Assembly (NCBI GenBank): GCA_045642565.1
Contig: JAZUJE010000008.1
Location: forward strand, 1-64,000
Origin: UBA1764 sp045642565
GTDB taxonomy: Bacteria > Bacillota > Clostridia > Peptostreptococcales > Anaerovoracaceae
Direction: 5' to 3'
Length of the DNA stretch: 64,000 nt
Positions 26,048 through 35,958 of this stretch are shown piece after piece. The notes beneath the pieces were generated by a model that was not told the DNA's origin, did not search any database, and saw nothing but the letters and a program-made list of their open reading frames with translations. The position numbers and the translations under genes are program-made. Every line of letters begins with the position of its first letter. Within the stretch, counting starts at the first letter, position 1.

Positions 26048-28483
26048 ATGTTAGTTCCAATTAAATGGCTTAAAGAATACACTCCGGTTGATATGCCGGT
26101 TGAAGATTGGGTTGATGGAATGGTCCTTTCGGGAACCAATCTTGAGACTATCGACTATTGGGATAAAGAGATTGATAAAGTTGTTGTTGGTAAGATTTTA
26201 TCTATTGATCCACATCCAAATGCAGACAAGCTTGTAATTTGCCAAGTTGATTGCGGTAATGGGCCTGTTCAAATTGTTACAGGCGCAAACAATATGAAGA
26301 TTGGTGATAAGGTTGCTGTTGCACTTGATGGTGCTACTGTTCCGGGCCCGCTTCATGGACAAACAAAAGTTGAAGGTGGTGTGAAAATCACTGCTGGTAA
26401 ACTTAGGGATGTTCAGTCAAATGGTATGATGTGCGGTTGTGGCGAACTTGGTTTTCCTGACAAGATTGTTCCTATGAGAGATAAGGATGGCCTGTGGATA
26501 TTAGATGATGATTGTTTTGTTCCGGGAACTCCAATTGTAGAAGCTCTTGGAATAGAATTACCTACAGTTGATTTTGAAATCACTCCAAATAGACCTGATT
26601 GCTTGTCGATGATAGGTATTGCTCGTGAAAGTGCGGCAACATTTAAGACAAGTTTTAAGTATCCTGAAACAGAATGCAAAAAACTCGCTCCTGAAAAATC
26701 GGCTGATTATATTAAAGTTGAAATTAAGAAGCCTGAACTTTGCAAACGTTATTGTTGCAGAGTTATAAAGGATATTAAAATCGAACAATCTCCATGGTGG
26801 ATGCAGCAACGCCTTATGCTTGCCGGAATGAGACCTATCAATAACATAGTTGATATTACAAATTATGTTATGCTCGAATATGGTCAGCCATTGCATGCAT
26901 TTGATATAAGAACTGTAAAAGGTGGCAAGATTATTGTTGATACCGCAAAGAAGGGCGATAAGTTCACAACGCTTGATGGCGTTGAAAGAGAATTATCAAA
27001 TAATATCTTGATGATTAATGATACAAAAGGGCCTCTTGCTATTGCCGGTATAATGGGTGGCCTTGATTCCGAAATCGCTGCGGATACAAATATGGTTCTT
27101 GTTGAATCTGCAAACTTTAATGGTGATTCAATCAGAAAGAGCAGTAAGGAATTAAATCATAGAACAGAAGCTTCTGGTAGATTTGAAAAAGGTATTGACC
27201 CAAATCTTGCTAAGGATGCATGTGATAGATTTTGTTATTTAGTTGAACAGCTTGGTGCCGGAACTGTCCTTACAGGTGATGTTGATGTATATCCAAATCC
27301 GGAGAAAGCCACAACACTCAAGGTAAGAGTTTCAAGAATTAATCATGTGCTTGGAATTAATATTTCTGGAGAACAGATGCTTGAATATCTTAGAAGCTTG
27401 GAGATGGAAGCAAGCCTTGACGGAGATATTATCACGGTAACACCTCCGACGGTTCGTCAGGATCTTCTTATTGAAGAAGATTATGTCGAAGAAATTGCAA
27501 GAATGTATGGATATGATAAGCTTCCTGTAACTATTCCAAAGACTAATGATGAGGCAAAAATTTCTCATATTCAAGATATAAGAAATATTGCAAAGACTGC
27601 GCTTAACGGCATGGGCTTTGATGAATTTCAAACATACAGTTTTGTTTCTCCAAAGTCGGTGGAGAAAATCAGCATCCCAGAGGATTCATATATGCGTAAG
27701 TTTGTAAAACTTATCAATCCGCTGGGTGAAGAAACTTCTGTTATGAGAACATGTATATTACCAAACATGCTTGAAGTTTTAGCAACCAACTATAATAGAA
27801 AGAATGCTAATGTAAAAGGTTTTGAGCTTGGTAATACATTTATTAATAATAGCAAGGGTGATAATGGAGTGCTTCCGGAAGAAAAAGATGCACTATGTAT
27901 CGCTTGCTATGGTGATGGAGAATCATTCTATACTCTTAAGGGTTGTGTTGTAGAGATGCTCGGTTTACTTGGTGTTAGTGATTTAGAATTTGTTGCTGAC
28001 AGTGCTACAAAGACTTTCCATCCTGGCAGATGTGCAATTATTAAGAAGAACGGAAATCGCATCGGTATCATTGGAGAAATTCATCCTGAGGTTGCTGGCA
28101 ACTATGGCATAGATATAAGAATCTATGCTACAGAAATCGATTTTGCATTGGTCGAAGAACTTTCTTCAATAGAACATAGATATACGCCACTGCCAAAATA
28201 TCCGGCAATGGTAAGAGACTTTGCAATGGTTGTTGAAGAAAAAGTTACTGTTGCAGAACTTGAAGCTGCAATCAGAAAACATACAGCAGAGCTTCTTGAA
28301 AGTGTAACATTGTTTGATGTTTATAGAGGGACTCCGGTTCTTCCTGGATTTAAATCTGTTGCTTTCTCATTGGTTTATAGAAGAGCAGATAGGACACTTA
28401 AAGAAGAAGAAGTTAATGACCTTAATTCTAAGATGCTTATTGCACTTAAAGAAGAGTATAATGCCGTATTAAGAGAAATGTAG
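26048..28483 (+). CDS. pheT: Phenylalanyl-tRNA synthetase beta subunit
   Basis: The 811-residue subunit has an N-terminal EMAP-like tRNA-binding domain (VGKILSIDPHPNADKLVICQ), the B3/B4 editing region (AFDIRTVKGGKIIVDTAKKG, then SANFNGDSIRKSSKELNHRT), B5 (VRQDLLIEEDYVEEIARMYG), a catalytic-like core and the C-terminal FDX-ACB domain (YPAMVRDFAMVVEEKVTVAE). GGGAGG lies 7 bases before the ATG, and the gene follows pheS after 11 bp, as usual. Confidence 0.97.
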   Translation: MLVPIKWLKEYTPVDMPVEDWVDGMVLSGTNLETIDYWDKEIDKVVVGKILSIDPHPNADKLVICQVDCGNGPVQIVTGANNMKIGDKVAVALDGATVPGPLHGQTKVEGGVKITAGKLRDVQSNGMMCGCGELGFPDKIVPMRDKDGLWILDDDCFVPGTPIVEALGIELPTVDFEITPNRPDCLSMIGIARESAATFKTSFKYPETECKKLAPEKSADYIKVEIKKPELCKRYCCRVIKDIKIEQSPWWMQQRLMLAGMRPINNIVDITNYVMLEYGQPLHAFDIRTVKGGKIIVDTAKKGDKFTTLDGVERELSNNILMINDTKGPLAIAGIMGGLDSEIAADTNMVLVESANFNGDSIRKSSKELNHRTEASGRFEKGIDPNLAKDACDRFCYLVEQLGAGTVLTGDVDVYPNPEKATTLKVRVSRINHVLGINISGEQMLEYLRSLEMEASLDGDIITVTPPTVRQDLLIEEDYVEEIARMYGYDKLPVTIPKTNDEAKISHIQDIRNIAKTALNGMGFDEFQTYSFVSPKSVEKISIPEDSYMRKFVKLINPLGEETSVMRTCILPNMLEVLATNYNRKNANVKGFELGNTFINNSKGDNGVLPEEKDALCIACYGDGESFYTLKGCVVEMLGLLGVSDLEFVADSATKTFHPGRCAIIKKNGNRIGIIGEIHPEVAGNYGIDIRIYATEIDFALVEELSSIEHRYTPLPKYPAMVRDFAMVVEEKVTVAELEAAIRKHTAELLESVTLFDVYRGTPVLPGFKSVAFSLVYRRADRTLKEEEVNDLNSKMLIALKEEYNAVLREM

Positions 28484-28495
28484 AAAGGAAAAGCC

Positions 28496-28954
28496 ATGGA
28501 AGATAGAAACAGCGTATCTGTTAAAATTTATGGACAAGAATATTCTATTTCCGGAGACATTCCAAGAGAAGAAATTATGAAGCTTGCAAGTCGTGTAGAC
28601 CAGGAAATGCAAAAGGTTAGTGAAAACTATAAGGGATCGGTAACCAATATAGCTGTTATGGCTGCAATGAATATTGCATCAGAAATTGATAGCGCTGCTA
28701 CAAAGTCAAAACAGGCAGCCGAGATATCTGAAAAATTAGCACAGGCAGATAGCTATAATGAAGTTTTGAGGGCTCGCATTGATGAGCTTACAACACAGCT
28801 TGAGACTTCAAAAAATGTTCCGGAAGAATCTCAAAAGCTTATTCACGAACTTGAAGCAAAGTGCAGAGATATTGAAAGTAGTTTCTTTGATATACAAATG
28901 GAAAATATCCATTTGAAAAATGAAATCGAGAATTTGAGAAGACAGAATCAATAA
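28496..28954 (+). CDS. zapA: Cell division protein ZapA
   Basis: The 152-residue protein begins with the ZapA fold (NSVSVKIYGQEYSISGDIPR, SRVDQEMQKVSE) and VTNIAVMAAMNIASEI, followed by a long coiled coil to the C-terminus. ZapA binds and bundles FtsZ filaments. AAAGGAAAA precedes the ATG. The next gene, mutS2, starts immediately after the stop; zapA-mutS2 adjacency is common in Firmicutes. Confidence 0.9.
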   Translation: MEDRNSVSVKIYGQEYSISGDIPREEIMKLASRVDQEMQKVSENYKGSVTNIAVMAAMNIASEIDSAATKSKQAAEISEKLAQADSYNEVLRARIDELTTQLETSKNVPEESQKLIHELEAKCRDIESSFFDIQMENIHLKNEIENLRRQNQ

Positions 28955-31294
28955 ATGGATCAGAGAACCCTTGGTATACTTGAATATGGCAAGATTATAG
29001 AAAAACTTGCAGCAGAGTGCTGTTCGCAGATGACACGCGAAGCAGCACTCAAGTTGCATCCAAGCTATAAGCCGGCATGGATAGCTGATGAACTTCAGGG
29101 AACTGAAGAAGCAGTTACAGTTATTATGCGTAAAGGGACTCCACCACTCGGAAATTTTTATGACATTTTCGGATTAGCACATTTAGCTTCAAAAGAGGGG
29201 CATCTCACAATGAGACAGCTTCTTCAAGTCGCATATAACTTAAGGTCTGCAATCGAAACAAAAAAATTTTTAAATACTGATTTGCCGGAACTGCCGCGTA
29301 TTGATGGCTTGGTTTCGGCGATTTGCGTTTTAGATAGACTGTATAATGAGATTACAAGGTGCATCCTAACAGAAGATGAGATGGCTGATTCGGCAAGCCC
29401 CGAACTAAGACGTATTAGAAAAGCAATTATAAAACAAAACGAATCTATAAGATCAAAGCTTGGGTCAATTGCTAACTCGAGTGACAATAAAGCATTTTTA
29501 CAAGATGCCGTAGTTACTATGCGTCAAGGACGCTATGTAATACCTGTAAAACAAGAACACAAAAATCAAATTGCAGGTATAGTGCATGATCAATCAGCTT
29601 CAGGAGCAACACTTTTTGTCGAGCCTCAAATTATTGTCAATATGAATAATGAATTAAGAGAGCTCGAATTGGCAGAAAAAAATGAGATACAAAGAATATT
29701 AGATGATTTGTCATCTTGGGTGGGAAGAGAAGAACTTGCAATTAAGGCTAATCAAGAAATTTTATTTAAGCTTGATTATCTTTTCGCAAAGGGAAGACTT
29801 GCTTGCAATATGCATGCAAGCCGCCCTGAAATAAATAGCAAAGGATGTATTGTAATTAAAAAGGGTAGACATCCTTTAATTGATCAAAAGACTGTCGTTC
29901 CAATAGATGTTGAACTTGGCATAGATTATAATACGCTTGTAGTGACAGGCCCAAATACAGGTGGTAAAACTGTTACATTAAAGACAGTTGGCCTGATTTG
30001 TTTGATGGCTCAGGCTGGATTATTTGTTCCTGCCAATTATGGAACAAGCCTTCCGATATTTAAAAATATTTATGCTGATATTGGCGATGAACAAAGTATT
30101 GAGCAAAGCCTTTCAACTTTTAGCTCTCATATGAAAAACATTGTTGAGATTACAGAAGGGGCAAATTCTGATTGCTTAGTTTTGCTTGATGAACTTGGTG
30201 CCGGAACCGATCCAACCGAGGGCGCTGCATTAGCCATCGCAATATTAGACAAGTTGTATAATATGAAGGCAAAAACGATTGCTACGACACACTATACAGA
30301 ACTTAAAAAATATGCTATTTCTACAGATGGTGTTCAAAATGCTTCAATGGAATTTGATGTTGAAACACTATCTCCGACATATAGACTTACTATAGGGGTT
30401 CCCGGCAAATCTAATGCATTTGAAATTTCAAAGAAGCTTGGATTAAAAGAAAATATTATCAACAAAGCAAAAACATTGCTTGAAAAAGGTGATATTGCGT
30501 TTGAAGATGTTTTAACATCTATTGAGAAAGATAAAAAAGCCGCCGAAGACGAACGAGAATTGGCGGAAAAGCTTAGAAACGAAATTGAAAAAGAAAAAGC
30601 AAAGATAGATGAATTAGAAGATCGCTTAAAGAATAAAAAAGAAGAACTTTTAGAAGACGCAAAAGCTAAGGCTAAAGAAATTTTAGATGATGCCGAGGCT
30701 ACGGCAAAAGAATTGCAAAAATCTTTAAGCAATAAAGATATAGAAGAAGTAAAAAAGACTATCAGAACCAAAAAGAAACAATATGCTCCGCGTGGAATAT
30801 CGGAAGAAAATCCAGATCCTCCTTCCGCAGATGAAATTGAAATCGGAATGAGAGTGAATGTATTAAGTGTTGGCGATAAAGGCACTGTATTGTCACTACC
30901 TGATGATAAAGAAAACTTAGTAGTTCAAATCGGGTCTATGAAGCTTAATACAAATATTTCCGGAATAACTATTGTTCAGGAAAATTTAAGCGAAAAAGCG
31001 AAAAACAAGATTAAGTATTCGAAGATTGCAAGAACTAAAGCGATATCTGTTCCGATGTCGATAAATGTAATTGGCAAAAATCTTGATGAAGCTGAAATAG
31101 AAGTTGATAAATACATTGATGATGCATATCTCGCAGGCTTAGAAACAGTACAGATTATTCATGGCCGAGGGGCAGGAATACTTCGTGAAGGGCTTGGAAA
31201 GATGCTTAAACGCAATAAAAACGTTAAATCAATAAGAAAAGGCGATTATAAAGAGGGCGGCGACGGTGTTACAGTCGTAACTTTAAAGAAATGA
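28955..31294 (+). CDS. mutS2: Endonuclease/ribosome-rescue ATPase MutS2
   Basis: The 779-residue MutS paralogue lacks the mismatch-reading domain. It has the clamp region, Walker A VTGPNTGGKTVTLKTVGL, the ATPase signature DIGDEQSIEQSLSTFSSHM, LLDELGAGTDPTEGAALA (Walker B) and TTHYTELK. A long charged coiled coil (about residues 515-620) precedes the C-terminal Smr domain (VQIIHGRGAGILREGLGKML). MutS2 acts in suppression of recombination and, in Bacillus, in splitting collided ribosomes. It overlaps argS by 4 bases. Confidence 0.96.
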   Translation: MDQRTLGILEYGKIIEKLAAECCSQMTREAALKLHPSYKPAWIADELQGTEEAVTVIMRKGTPPLGNFYDIFGLAHLASKEGHLTMRQLLQVAYNLRSAIETKKFLNTDLPELPRIDGLVSAICVLDRLYNEITRCILTEDEMADSASPELRRIRKAIIKQNESIRSKLGSIANSSDNKAFLQDAVVTMRQGRYVIPVKQEHKNQIAGIVHDQSASGATLFVEPQIIVNMNNELRELELAEKNEIQRILDDLSSWVGREELAIKANQEILFKLDYLFAKGRLACNMHASRPEINSKGCIVIKKGRHPLIDQKTVVPIDVELGIDYNTLVVTGPNTGGKTVTLKTVGLICLMAQAGLFVPANYGTSLPIFKNIYADIGDEQSIEQSLSTFSSHMKNIVEITEGANSDCLVLLDELGAGTDPTEGAALAIAILDKLYNMKAKTIATTHYTELKKYAISTDGVQNASMEFDVETLSPTYRLTIGVPGKSNAFEISKKLGLKENIINKAKTLLEKGDIAFEDVLTSIEKDKKAAEDERELAEKLRNEIEKEKAKIDELEDRLKNKKEELLEDAKAKAKEILDDAEATAKELQKSLSNKDIEEVKKTIRTKKKQYAPRGISEENPDPPSADEIEIGMRVNVLSVGDKGTVLSLPDDKENLVVQIGSMKLNTNISGITIVQENLSEKAKNKIKYSKIARTKAISVPMSINVIGKNLDEAEIEVDKYIDDAYLAGLETVQIIHGRGAGILREGLGKMLKRNKNVKSIRKGDYKEGGDGVTVVTLKK

Positions 31295-33009
31295 TTAGCA
31301 TTAAAAACGAAATTGCAAAATTATTAAAGGCAAATGTTGATTTTTTATCTCTTGAAGAAATTGAAGCGATGATAGAGATTCCTCAAGAAAGCTCTATGGG
31401 TGATTATGCTTTCCCTTGTTTTAAGCTCGCAAAAGAATTGCATAAAGCTCCGCAGATGATAGCTGCAGATTTGAAAGAAAAACTTGCTGGCGAAATGTTT
31501 GCGAAAATTGAAAATGTTAATGCATATATCAATATGTTTATTAACAAAGAAAAATTTGCAAAGCTTACTCTTGAAGAGGTTTTAAATACTAATGATAAAT
31601 TTGGCAATACAAATATCGGACAAAATCAAAAAGTCATTGTAGAATACAGCTCTCCAAATATTGCAAAGCCATTTCATATTGGGCATATCAGAAGCACTGT
31701 AATAGGTAATTCTATTTATAAAATTTATGATGCCCTTGGATATGATGTAATAAGAATAAATCATCTCGGTGATTATGGTACGCAATTTGGAAAGATGATT
31801 GTTGCATATAGAAAATGGGGCAAAGAAGAAGATGTGAAAAATGCTCCGATTAAGTCTTTGCTTTCTTATTATGTAAAATTCCATGAAGAGGCGGATAAAG
31901 ATCCTAAACTCGAAGATGAGGCTCGTGAAACCTTTACTAAACTTGAGCATGGTGAAAAAGAAGAGCTTGAGCTTTGGCAGTGGTTTAGAGAAGAATCTTT
32001 AAAAGAATTTAATCGTGTATATGATATGCTCGGAATTAAATTTGATTCTTATAATGGTGAATCATTCTATTCTGATAAAATGCCTGCTGTGTTAAATGAG
32101 CTTAAGACTAAAGGCTTATTAAAGGAATCTCAAGGGGCTCAGATTGTTGATCTTGAAGAATATGGCATGACTCCGGCATTAATTACTAAGAGTGATGGAT
32201 CTTCTTTATATATAACAAGAGATTTGGCTGCAGCTTTCTATCGTAAGAAAACATATGATTTTGCAAAGTGCATTTATGTTGTTGCTTCTCAACAGAACCT
32301 TCACTTCCAACAGTGGTTCAAAGTTTTGGAACTTATGGGATATGACTGGTATAAGGACTGTGTTCACATTCCATTTGGTTTAGTCTCGATGGAAGATGGA
32401 ACAATGTCTACGAGAAATGGACGTGTAATTTTCCTTGAAGATGTACTTAATAAGGCTGTTGAAAAAACAAAAGAAATTATTTTAGAAAAAAATGTAAATA
32501 CTGAAAATGTTGATGATACTGCAGCTATGGTTGGCATAGGAGCCGTAATGTTTAATGAACTTGCCAATAACAGAATTAAAGATTATGTCTTTAAATGGGA
32601 TAAGGTTTTGAATTTTGATGGCGAAACAGGCCCTTATGTTCAGTATACACATGCACGTGCTGCTTCCGTTTTAAGAAATGCAGATTTTGATTTTGAGTCT
32701 GCTAAGAAAAACGGAATTAAAGACTTGGATTGCAGCTATATTACTGGTGATGCTGCTTACGAATTGATTAAACTTTTATATCGTTTCCCAGATGCAGTTA
32801 TTAAGGCCGGAGAAGAGTATGAACCATCTGTTGTTACAAGACATATAATTGATGTTGCCCAGGCATTTAACAAGTTCTATCATGATGAACATATAATTGT
32901 AGAAGATGAAAAGGAAAAACAAGCCAAGCTTCTGTTAACATGGGCTGCAAAGCAAACACTTAAAAACGGGCTTGCTTTACTCGGTATAAAGGCTCCGGAG
33001 AAGATGTAA
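31291..33009 (+). CDS. argS: Arginyl-tRNA synthetase
   Basis: The 572-residue class I synthetase has the N-terminal Add-1 domain, the HIGH motif in PNIAKPFHIGHIRST near residue 120, the tRNA-arm region, and MSTRNGRVIFLEDVL where the KMSKS loop lies in this family. The C-terminal anticodon-binding domain ends LALLGIKAPEKM, a typical finish. It starts inside the mutS2 stop and ends on the first base of the next ATG. Confidence 0.96.
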   Translation: MISIKNEIAKLLKANVDFLSLEEIEAMIEIPQESSMGDYAFPCFKLAKELHKAPQMIAADLKEKLAGEMFAKIENVNAYINMFINKEKFAKLTLEEVLNTNDKFGNTNIGQNQKVIVEYSSPNIAKPFHIGHIRSTVIGNSIYKIYDALGYDVIRINHLGDYGTQFGKMIVAYRKWGKEEDVKNAPIKSLLSYYVKFHEEADKDPKLEDEARETFTKLEHGEKEELELWQWFREESLKEFNRVYDMLGIKFDSYNGESFYSDKMPAVLNELKTKGLLKESQGAQIVDLEEYGMTPALITKSDGSSLYITRDLAAAFYRKKTYDFAKCIYVVASQQNLHFQQWFKVLELMGYDWYKDCVHIPFGLVSMEDGTMSTRNGRVIFLEDVLNKAVEKTKEIILEKNVNTENVDDTAAMVGIGAVMFNELANNRIKDYVFKWDKVLNFDGETGPYVQYTHARAASVLRNADFDFESAKKNGIKDLDCSYITGDAAYELIKLLYRFPDAVIKAGEEYEPSVVTRHIIDVAQAFNKFYHDEHIIVEDEKEKQAKLLLTWAAKQTLKNGLALLGIKAPEKM

Positions 33010-34025
33010 TGGAAAATGCACCTGAATTTAAAACAAGAGAAGACAAGCTTTGTAAATATTTAGAAAGTAATTCAAAAGACTTTTTGTTTGATGAATTTTC
33101 TAAAGACTATTTGCAAGAGAAAGGACTAGATTTTCTTAAGGGCATAGCTGTGCCATTTAGAACTTCTGATTTAGTTGATTTGCAATCAAAGGGCATAGAC
33201 CCATCATCTATTGTTGATAATATGGCAATAGTTGTCGGATCAAACACTAAATTCCCTTATGCAAGTCAATATATGAAATTTATGGCCAAGTTTTTCAATG
33301 AGCATTTGATTGATGTTTATTGCAGTAATGGGGCAAATGCACTTGTGGATCATAAATTCAGGATTGCTTGTGCATATTATCGCATGGCTTTGATGCTTGA
33401 TTCCCGCGATATGATGGCAATGTTTGGCTATGCTTGCACCTGTCGCGAGTGGTATCTTTCACTTGAGGGTGAAGATGATGTTGCTGAATTAATTAGTTTG
33501 CTTAAATCGGAAGCGACAGCTTATTATGAGTGGACTATAATTGAGCATCCGCAGTTTGCTCCGACATACTATTATTTAGGATTTGCTTATCTTAATGCTG
33601 CTTTGTACTCAAAAGCTCAGTTTATTTGGCAAAGGTTTATTGAATTAAGCCCTGATGAAAGCAAGACAGAGGTTTTAGAGATTAAGGACCGTTTGGCCGA
33701 ATTAACAGACCCTGTTCGAATAGAAGAGGGCGTGAACAAGCTGACAACAGGGGATATTGAGGCCGGATTAAAGATTTTAGAGCCTTATGTTGATACTCAA
33801 TATGGCAATTGGTGGCCACTTCATTTCTATTTGGCATCTGCTTATAGAGAGCTTGGACACGATTTTGAGGCTATTGAGGGCTTTAAAAAAGTCCTTAGTT
33901 TAGATGCTTCAAATTATGATGCATGCGTTGCTTTATCTGAGCTTTATGATGCTGCCGGAGACGAGTTAAATAAGCTAAAATATGCAAAAAAATCTGAAAT
34001 AATCTTGCAAAATCGGGAGAATTAG
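33009..34025 (+). CDS. Tetratricopeptide-repeat protein of unknown function
   Basis: This 338-residue cytoplasmic protein has no signal peptide or membrane segment. TPR-like helical pairs can be seen in RIACAYYRMALMLDSRDMMA (about 118-137), APTYYYLGFAYLNAALYSKA (about 184-203) and, near the end, WWPLHFYLASAYRELGHDFE and ASNYDACVALSELYDAAGDE. TPR proteins mediate protein contacts; no partner can be read from the sequence. The start overlaps the argS stop by one base, so it is translated with the argS unit. A promoter for the tRNA cluster overlaps its 3' end. Confidence 0.75.
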   Translation: MENAPEFKTREDKLCKYLESNSKDFLFDEFSKDYLQEKGLDFLKGIAVPFRTSDLVDLQSKGIDPSSIVDNMAIVVGSNTKFPYASQYMKFMAKFFNEHLIDVYCSNGANALVDHKFRIACAYYRMALMLDSRDMMAMFGYACTCREWYLSLEGEDDVAELISLLKSEATAYYEWTIIEHPQFAPTYYYLGFAYLNAALYSKAQFIWQRFIELSPDESKTEVLEIKDRLAELTDPVRIEEGVNKLTTGDIEAGLKILEPYVDTQYGNWWPLHFYLASAYRELGHDFEAIEGFKKVLSLDASNYDACVALSELYDAAGDELNKLKYAKKSEIILQNREN

Positions 34026-34033
34026 ACTATAAT
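34005..34033 (+). promoter_or_regulatory. Promoter of the tRNA cluster
   Basis: TTGCAA (34005-34010) and TATAAT (34028-34033) are 17 bp apart and end 16 bp before tRNA-Asn. It lies across the end of the TPR gene. Confidence 0.7.
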
Positions 34034-34049
34034 TATCTGGTCGCGATGA

Positions 34050-34126
34050 GGGTGTATAGCTCAGCTGGTGGTAGCGTGTGACTGTTAATCACAAGGTCCT
34101 CCGTTCAAGTCGGAGTACACCCGCCA
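34050..34126 (+). tRNA. tRNA-Asn (GTT)
   Basis: The acceptor arms GGGTGTA and TACACCC pair, the CCA end is encoded, and the T loop is GTTCAAGT. The anticodon loop CTGTTAA presents GTT, which reads asparagine codons. A partly paired hairpin, AGGCGAGGCA (34135-34144) with TGCCCCGCCT (34149-34158), follows before tRNA-Leu and may be a processing or weak termination signal. Confidence 0.95.
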
Positions 34127-34172
34127 CGATTTTGAGGCGAGGCATATTTGCCCCGCCTTGATTATATCTGAT

Positions 34173-34260
34173 GCCTGGATGGCGGAATTGGCAGACGCAC
34201 GGGACTTAAAATCCCGCGATAGTTAATATCGTACCGGTTCAAGTCCGGTTCTAGGCACCA
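34173..34260 (+). tRNA. tRNA-Leu (TAA)
   Basis: This 88-nt class II tRNA has a variable arm (CGATAGTTAATATCG). Acceptor GCCTGGA pairs with TCTAGGC, and CCA is encoded. The anticodon stem CGGGA/TCCCG holds a loop with TAA, which reads UUA and UUG leucine codons. Confidence 0.95.
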
Positions 34261-34324
34261 ATTTGCTAAGTTCCTGCTATTATGCAGTTTTAATACTTTG
34301 CGAATTTATTCGCAAACCTTATAT

Positions 34325-34400
34325 CGCGGGGTGGAGCAGCTGGTAGCTTACCGGGCTCATAACCCGGACGTCGTAGGTTCAAATCCTACCCCCGCAACCA
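34325..34400 (+). tRNA. Initiator tRNA-fMet (CAT)
   Basis: The tRNA starts CGCGGGG and ends CCCCGCAACCA, giving the unpaired C1/A72 position typical of initiator tRNA. The anticodon stem has the run of G-C pairs (CCGGG/CCCGG) around CTCATAA with anticodon CAT. Its 3' 45 nt recur with four changes at 50690-50734, which marks it as the integration site of the following island. Confidence 0.95.
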
Positions 34401-34406
34401 TATCGA

Positions 34407-34446
34407 GTGGATGTAACGGATTTCAGTTACATCCACTTCTTTTTTT
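34407..34446 (+). terminator. Terminator after tRNA-fMet
   Basis: GTGGATGTAAC (34407-34417) pairs perfectly with GTTACATCCAC (34426-34436), followed by TTCTTTTTTT. It lies on the island side of the tRNA repeat and so probably came with the island or was formed at the junction. Confidence 0.85.
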
Positions 34447-34468
34447 ATCATTATGTACGGAGTAGGCA

Positions 34469-35958
34469 TTATGCCTGCTCCGTTTCCTCATCTTCGGGGA
34501 CTTCATATTCTTCACCGTACTCCTCCGGAAACAGTTCTTTCCATCCTTCCGTAGGCTCGCAGGAAACGTACTCAACGGCAACACCCTCGCGGATGTCGGC
34601 GGTGTAGTTCGGATGGCACTGCGTGGGGTCGATATCCAGATACCCGACGAACTTGTAGTAGATGACAAGGCGCTGGGTCTTATTTTTGCCCGTACCCTGT
34701 ACCTCGTACACGTCGATGTGGTCGATGAGCTCATTTAAGACCTGCTTGGTCAGCGTCCGCATTTCCATGAATTTGCGGATGGCGCGGATGAATTCTTCAC
34801 GCTCACTTTCCCGTTCATTCATTTCCGTCAGTTTCCTGCGCAGATTCAGGATTTTCTTCTTTAACTGTTCGCGCTCGTCGGCGTACTCATGAGAGAGGAT
34901 ATTGTAATCCTCCTCCGAGGTTTTGCCGTCCAGCTTGTCTTCGTAGAGCTTTTTCAGCAGCTTCGGGAGCATTTCGATACGCATTTCCGACTTGCGAAGC
35001 TCGGATGACAGCGTGTTCTTTTCGCTCTCGACTGCTTGTTGCTATTGCGGGCGAGGATCTCGGCAAAGCGGTTTTCATCGGCAATGAGATATTCAGCCAA
35101 CCTCCGCAGCTCCATTTCCACCACCGTCGCCACCGCATCCGCGCGGATGTAGTGACGGGTGAGGCAGGTGCCGCGATAGTCCTTGACGTAGTTGGAGCAG
35201 CTGAAATAATGGATGTCCTTGTTCTGCGTGTTGGTGTGATACCACATTTTGCTTCCGCAGTCCGCACAGCGAAGGAGGTCGCAGAAGATGCTCTTCGGGC
35301 CGTTTTCCTCTTTCGGTGCGCGCTGTTTCGTTGTACCCAGCATTTTCTGCACCTTCTTGTAGGTCTCGCGGTCGATGATTGCTTCGTGCTTGTCCTCGAA
35401 CACCAGCCATTCCTCTTTCGGGTTGTCGATACGGCGGTGATTCTTGAACGACTTGGAGTGCGTTTTGAAGTTCAGCACATCGCCGCAGTATTCCTGCCGC
35501 TTCAGGATCTCATCCACGGTATTCGACTTCCACTTGTACGGATTCGGCTGCGTTTTCTTTCCGCCGCGGTTGATACCTTTGGACGCCCAGTACGCCGTAC
35601 AGTTGAGATGCTGTTCATCCTGGAGTATTCTTGCGATAGTGTCCTCGCCGTTGCCCTCAAGATAGAGTCTGAAAATCTCCTTGACGACTGCCGCTGCGTC
35701 GGGATCAACGATCCAATGCTTCTTGTCCTGCGGGTCCTTCATATAACCGTATGGCGGCTGGCAAAGGGGTTCTCCCGCTTTGCCGCGCACATTGTGGGCA
35801 GACCTGACTTTACGGATGATATCCTTGGCGTAAAGCTCGTTCATGATATTCTTAATCGGGATAAAATCGTCCATATCCGTCGCCCCGTCGAGACAGTCCA
35901 CGTTATCGTTGATGGCGATAAAGCGGACGTTGTGATCGGGGAAATAGCTTTCGGTATT
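34469..35958 (-). pseudogene. Large serine recombinase remnant (N-terminus lost, frameshifted)
   Basis: The minus-strand frame gives the middle and C-terminal parts of a transposon-type large serine recombinase: NVRFIAINDNVDCLDGATDM, the Recombinase domain (PPYGYMKDPQDKKHWIVDPD), a zinc-ribbon (LLRCADCGSKMWYH ... FSCSNYVKDYRGTC) and the coiled-coil tail. The catalytic N-terminal domain with the nucleophilic serine is missing; the frame runs back into hsdR sequence near 35955-35975. Near 35036-35045 the reading shifts: the tail (KSEMRIEMLPKLLKKLYEDK onward, stop at 34469) is in another frame and one lost base explains this. The DNA is visibly GC-richer than its neighbours. It cannot be active. 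Confidence 0.88.

Noticed and set aside
30419..30432. A further TTGAAATTTCAA palindrome, inside mutS2
   Set aside because: It is in coding sequence (codons for a Phe-Glu-Ile-Ser stretch), and the flanks do not match the longer block shared at 1710 and 12577, so it is probably chance in AT-rich DNA.
30334..30885. A 183-codon minus-strand frame within mutS2
   Set aside because: Serine- and phenylalanine-rich translation is the antisense of the MutS2 coiled coil (Lys/Glu-rich).
34469..35958. An active serine integrase that could have inserted the island at tRNA-fMet
   Set aside because: The catalytic domain is missing and the frame is broken; in addition, large serine recombinases rarely use tRNA 3' ends, so another, lost tyrosine integrase is more likely.
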